Shown piece after piece: positions 62,302 to 64,000 of a stretch of 64,000 bases of DNA. The notes under the pieces are model-generated. The model was not told the DNA's origin. It saw only the letters and a program-made list of their open reading frames with translations, and ran no database searches. Each line of letters opens with the position of its first letter. The first letter of the stretch is position 1. The translations under genes were made by a program, and so were the position numbers. Source of the stretch: Monoglobus sp964617455 (lineage in GTDB: Bacteria > Bacillota > Clostridia > Monoglobales > Monoglobaceae); assembly GCA_964617455.1 (NCBI GenBank), contig CAZTYF010000004.1, positions 47,521-111,520 of the forward strand. The letters are read 5' to 3'.

Positions 62302-63672
62302 TTAAAGTTTAATATAAGTTTTGCTCAATTCCTTAAGTTTCTTTATGCTCTGTTCGTTTGAAAGAGTGAACTCATCCCAGACATAAGGCATAAAGTCGTC
62401 CATAACTTCAAGAACGGCTTTTTCGTTCAGAGCGACAAAAGACCCGTCCATATAGCCGGATTCCGAATGATAGCTGTAGAGCATAAAACCCGAGCCATAG
62501 GCAAACGGACTTTTTATTCCGCCTTTAACAAAACGGAACTGCATTTTGTTGGGCATTTCCCTGGCATACTTAATCAGCATATCGAAATACTTTTTTGTCT
62601 GTCCGGGTTTCATCGGTTTAAACTGCCCCGCATGGTCAAAGGATAAGCCGGTCTTCATCATGTGTATTATGGGTTCTTCGTCAAACAGAAAAAGCTTTTG
62701 CCCGGTCTCGTTTTCCATAAAACCCTTTTGACGATTTATAAAAGTGTCAATCAGTTTCGTCACATAGGGATGGTCCTTCGGGAATCCGAAATAGTTAATA
62801 TCTTTAAACATATCAAATACGATGGTATATGGTATGCTGCCAAAGCAGGGAGCGCCCTCGCTTAAGTAGGCAACCACATCCTCAAAGGGGGCGCAGTTGT
62901 TCATAATTTCAACGTAATTCGAAACTTTATTGCCGGGTCTCTCCACTTGGGCGCAAGATGAATTAAAACTGTCTTTTTTAAGGATTATATGGTCGAAAAT
63001 TTGCTCGGTTACCGGTGTCTCCACAAACATATAATGGTCCCTGAAATAGTCGAGGTTGTATGCAAGAAAATCATTCCCTTTTTTGCACAGAATAAAAACC
63101 CCGCTGAAGTTCACACGGTTCGTCAGGAGAGGTGTATAATTTTCGTGTTTTCTCAGGGTCAAAAGGGCAACTATCTCATGGCTTGCCAAAGAGCGCCTTG
63201 AAAACTGGAGATAGTTGTAAACAACGGAGTTTTCAGATTGGCCGAGAAAGCTGTCAATTGCACCGATGATTCTCTCATCGGTAATACCCGACATAAAGAC
63301 GACAACCGTCTGATAACTTGCGGCATGCTCCAAAATGTCGGAAAATCGCAAAGTCTTCCCGTTCACCTCAATGCTAAATTCGCCGTGGTTTTCGAAATTG
63401 TATATGTTGCTCAATACATCCCTCGACTCAACAAAATGGCGGGGGACCATGCCTTTATTTAAAAACTCACCAAATTTAGCTTTCTCGGCATCCGAAAATT
63501 TAATTATATCATCAATTTGCTCAATCAAATCCCGAGTTTTCTCCAAACCATAATAGCCGTCAAATACCCGGTACAAAACATTTCTGCTTTTCAGATTGAG
63601 CTCCTTTGAAAGCTGTGTAATACTCATGCCTCGCTTGGCGATAACCTGCTTCAAATAATCTCCGATATTCAT
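62302..63672 (-). CDS. XRE-type helix-turn-helix protein with a large unknown C-terminal domain
   Basis: The protein has 456 aa. Residues 1-60 form a Cro/CI-like DNA-binding domain (IGDYLKQVIAKRGMSITQLS then KELNLKSRNVLYRVFDG). The rest, about 390 residues, resembles no family I recognise; it has no transmembrane segment and only a few scattered cysteines, so a ligand-sensing or enzyme-like domain is possible. The ATG at 63672 follows GGAGAA; a GTG 24 bases upstream is less likely. It has a consensus-like promoter with an operator-like repeat above it, which suggests autoregulation. Confidence 0.65.
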   Translation of the reverse strand: MNIGDYLKQVIAKRGMSITQLSKELNLKSRNVLYRVFDGYYGLEKTRDLIEQIDDIIKFSDAEKAKFGEFLNKGMVPRHFVESRDVLSNIYNFENHGEFSIEVNGKTLRFSDILEHAASYQTVVVFMSGITDERIIGAIDSFLGQSENSVVYNYLQFSRRSLASHEIVALLTLRKHENYTPLLTNRVNFSGVFILCKKGNDFLAYNLDYFRDHYMFVETPVTEQIFDHIILKKDSFNSSCAQVERPGNKVSNYVEIMNNCAPFEDVVAYLSEGAPCFGSIPYTIVFDMFKDINYFGFPKDHPYVTKLIDTFINRQKGFMENETGQKLFLFDEEPIIHMMKTGLSFDHAGQFKPMKPGQTKKYFDMLIKYAREMPNKMQFRFVKGGIKSPFAYGSGFMLYSYHSESGYMDGSFVALNEKAVLEVMDDFMPYVWDEFTLSNEQSIKKLKELSKTYIKL

Positions 63673-63710
63673 ACAATCAATTTCTCCAAAATTCACTGTA
63701 ATCCTTGCTT

Positions 63711-63739
63711 AATATAGCAAAAATTTACTAAATTGTCAA
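63711..63739 (-). promoter_or_regulatory. Sigma-A promoter of the XRE gene
   Basis: On the minus strand, TTGACA (63739-63734), 17 bases, TATATT (63716-63711), about 33 bases before the ATG. Confidence 0.8.
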
Positions 63740-63744
63740 CATTT

Positions 63745-63770
63745 TGTCACCATACTTCTTTTTTGTGACA
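63745..63770. promoter_or_regulatory. Operator-like inverted repeat above the XRE promoter
   Basis: TGTCAC (63745-63750) and GTGACA (63765-63770) are inverted half-sites with 14 bases between them, starting 5 bases above the -35. They are a plausible site for the regulator itself or another dimeric factor. Confidence 0.45.
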
Positions 63771-63915
63771 GCCTTTTAATTAAAAATTTCATCGATTCCC
63801 GATTATTTTTTTGTAATTCATTGCTGCAGCCGTATCTTTCCCCATCCATGGTTATATTATATATCAAAAAAAGTGCCGCGGAGTGCCTATTTTTCATATT
63901 TCCGTATGAAGGTAT
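63771..63915. other. AT-rich spacer without a gene
   Basis: I see no gene, RNA or clear repeat here; it links the XRE regulatory region with the tandem repeats. Confidence 0.5.
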
Positions 63916-63976
63916 GACAAATCCGGCACACCACCTACGACAAATTTGTCACACCACCTACGTCAAATCCGGCACA
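63916..63976. repeat. 23-bp direct repeats near the window edge
   Basis: Two full units (63916-63938 and 63939-63961) and one partial unit (63962-63976) have the form GACAAATCCGGCACAC-CACCTAC. The middle unit changes CCGG to TTGT, making the palindrome GACAAATTTGTC. On the minus strand each unit starts TGTG. Repeated short ends of this kind occur at the tips of some insertion sequences, so an element may begin beyond the window. Confidence 0.75.
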
Positions 63977-64000
63977 CAGAATATAATAATATAATAAATA

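Noticed and set aside
63916..63981. CRISPR array
   Set aside because: Units are contiguous 23-bp direct repeats with no spacers of uniform length and no cas genes are nearby.

Overview
The window is a stretch of a Bacillota chromosome, most likely a strictly anaerobic member of the Clostridia. The evidence is the HydG [FeFe]-hydrogenase maturase, a PyrK/PyrD type 1B dihydroorotate dehydrogenase, an hprK-murB-rapZ-yvcK-whiA cluster, HrcA/CIRCE control of grpE-dnaK-dnaJ, dprA-topA-trmFO, and an infC-rpmI-rplT operon with a leader RNA. The DNA is moderately AT-rich. TTG and GTG starts are common, and nearly every recognisable sigma-A promoter has a 17-base spacer. About 60 protein genes are packed tightly. 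I saw no rRNA, tRNA, CRISPR array, prophage or intact insertion sequence.

Layout. 1-8.5 kb: the 3' part of lgt, an isolated hydG, a nitroreductase, a membrane-anchored RCC1-propeller protein, a small membrane protein, an unusual acpS-nnrD fusion, alr and a small secreted protein. 8.5-12.5 kb: a serine hydrolase, a PrsA-like lipoprotein and cca. 12.6-18.1 kb: pyrRBCFKD, read from one consensus promoter. 18.2-21.8 kb: an ABC transporter of the ABC_sub_bind type behind a structured leader with an intrinsic terminator, then a flavoprotein. 21.8-31.2 kb, mostly minus strand: metal-transporter genes znuB/znuC, clpX, clpP, tig, a phosphoesterase, thrC and ligA. 31.4-38 kb: a YjbR protein, araB-araD-tmk-metK and rqcH. 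38-45 kb, minus strand: hprK, a PHP phosphoesterase, murB, rapZ, yvcK, whiA and a MATE exporter. 45.06-45.57 kb: a decayed, partly palindromic accessory patch. 45.6-48.4 kb: a divergent GH105 / TIM-barrel pair and sfsA. 48.5-50.8 kb: the infC-rpmI-rplT operon with its leader and an rRNA methyltransferase. 50.8-57.2 kb: dprA, topA, trmFO, metA, a zinc-ribbon protein and a DUF2085 membrane protein. 57.2-62.3 kb: hrcA-grpE-dnaK-dnaJ. 62.3-64 kb: an XRE-type regulator of unknown family, with an operator-like repeat and 23-bp tandem repeats near the window edge.

How the genes work together. The pyr genes make UMP from carbamoyl phosphate, except that carAB and pyrE are absent here. Tig-ClpP-ClpX and the HrcA regulon cover protein folding and turnover. 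HprK, RapZ, YvcK, MurB and WhiA link carbon status to cell-wall synthesis and division. The GH105 enzyme and araBD point to use of plant pectin and arabinan sugars.

No complete new defence or mobile system is visible. The points most worth follow-up are the leader before the ABC transporter, the AcpS-NnrD fusion, a probable AUA start for infC, the XRE protein with its putative operator, and the two repeat-rich accessory patches at about 45.2 kb and 63.9 kb.
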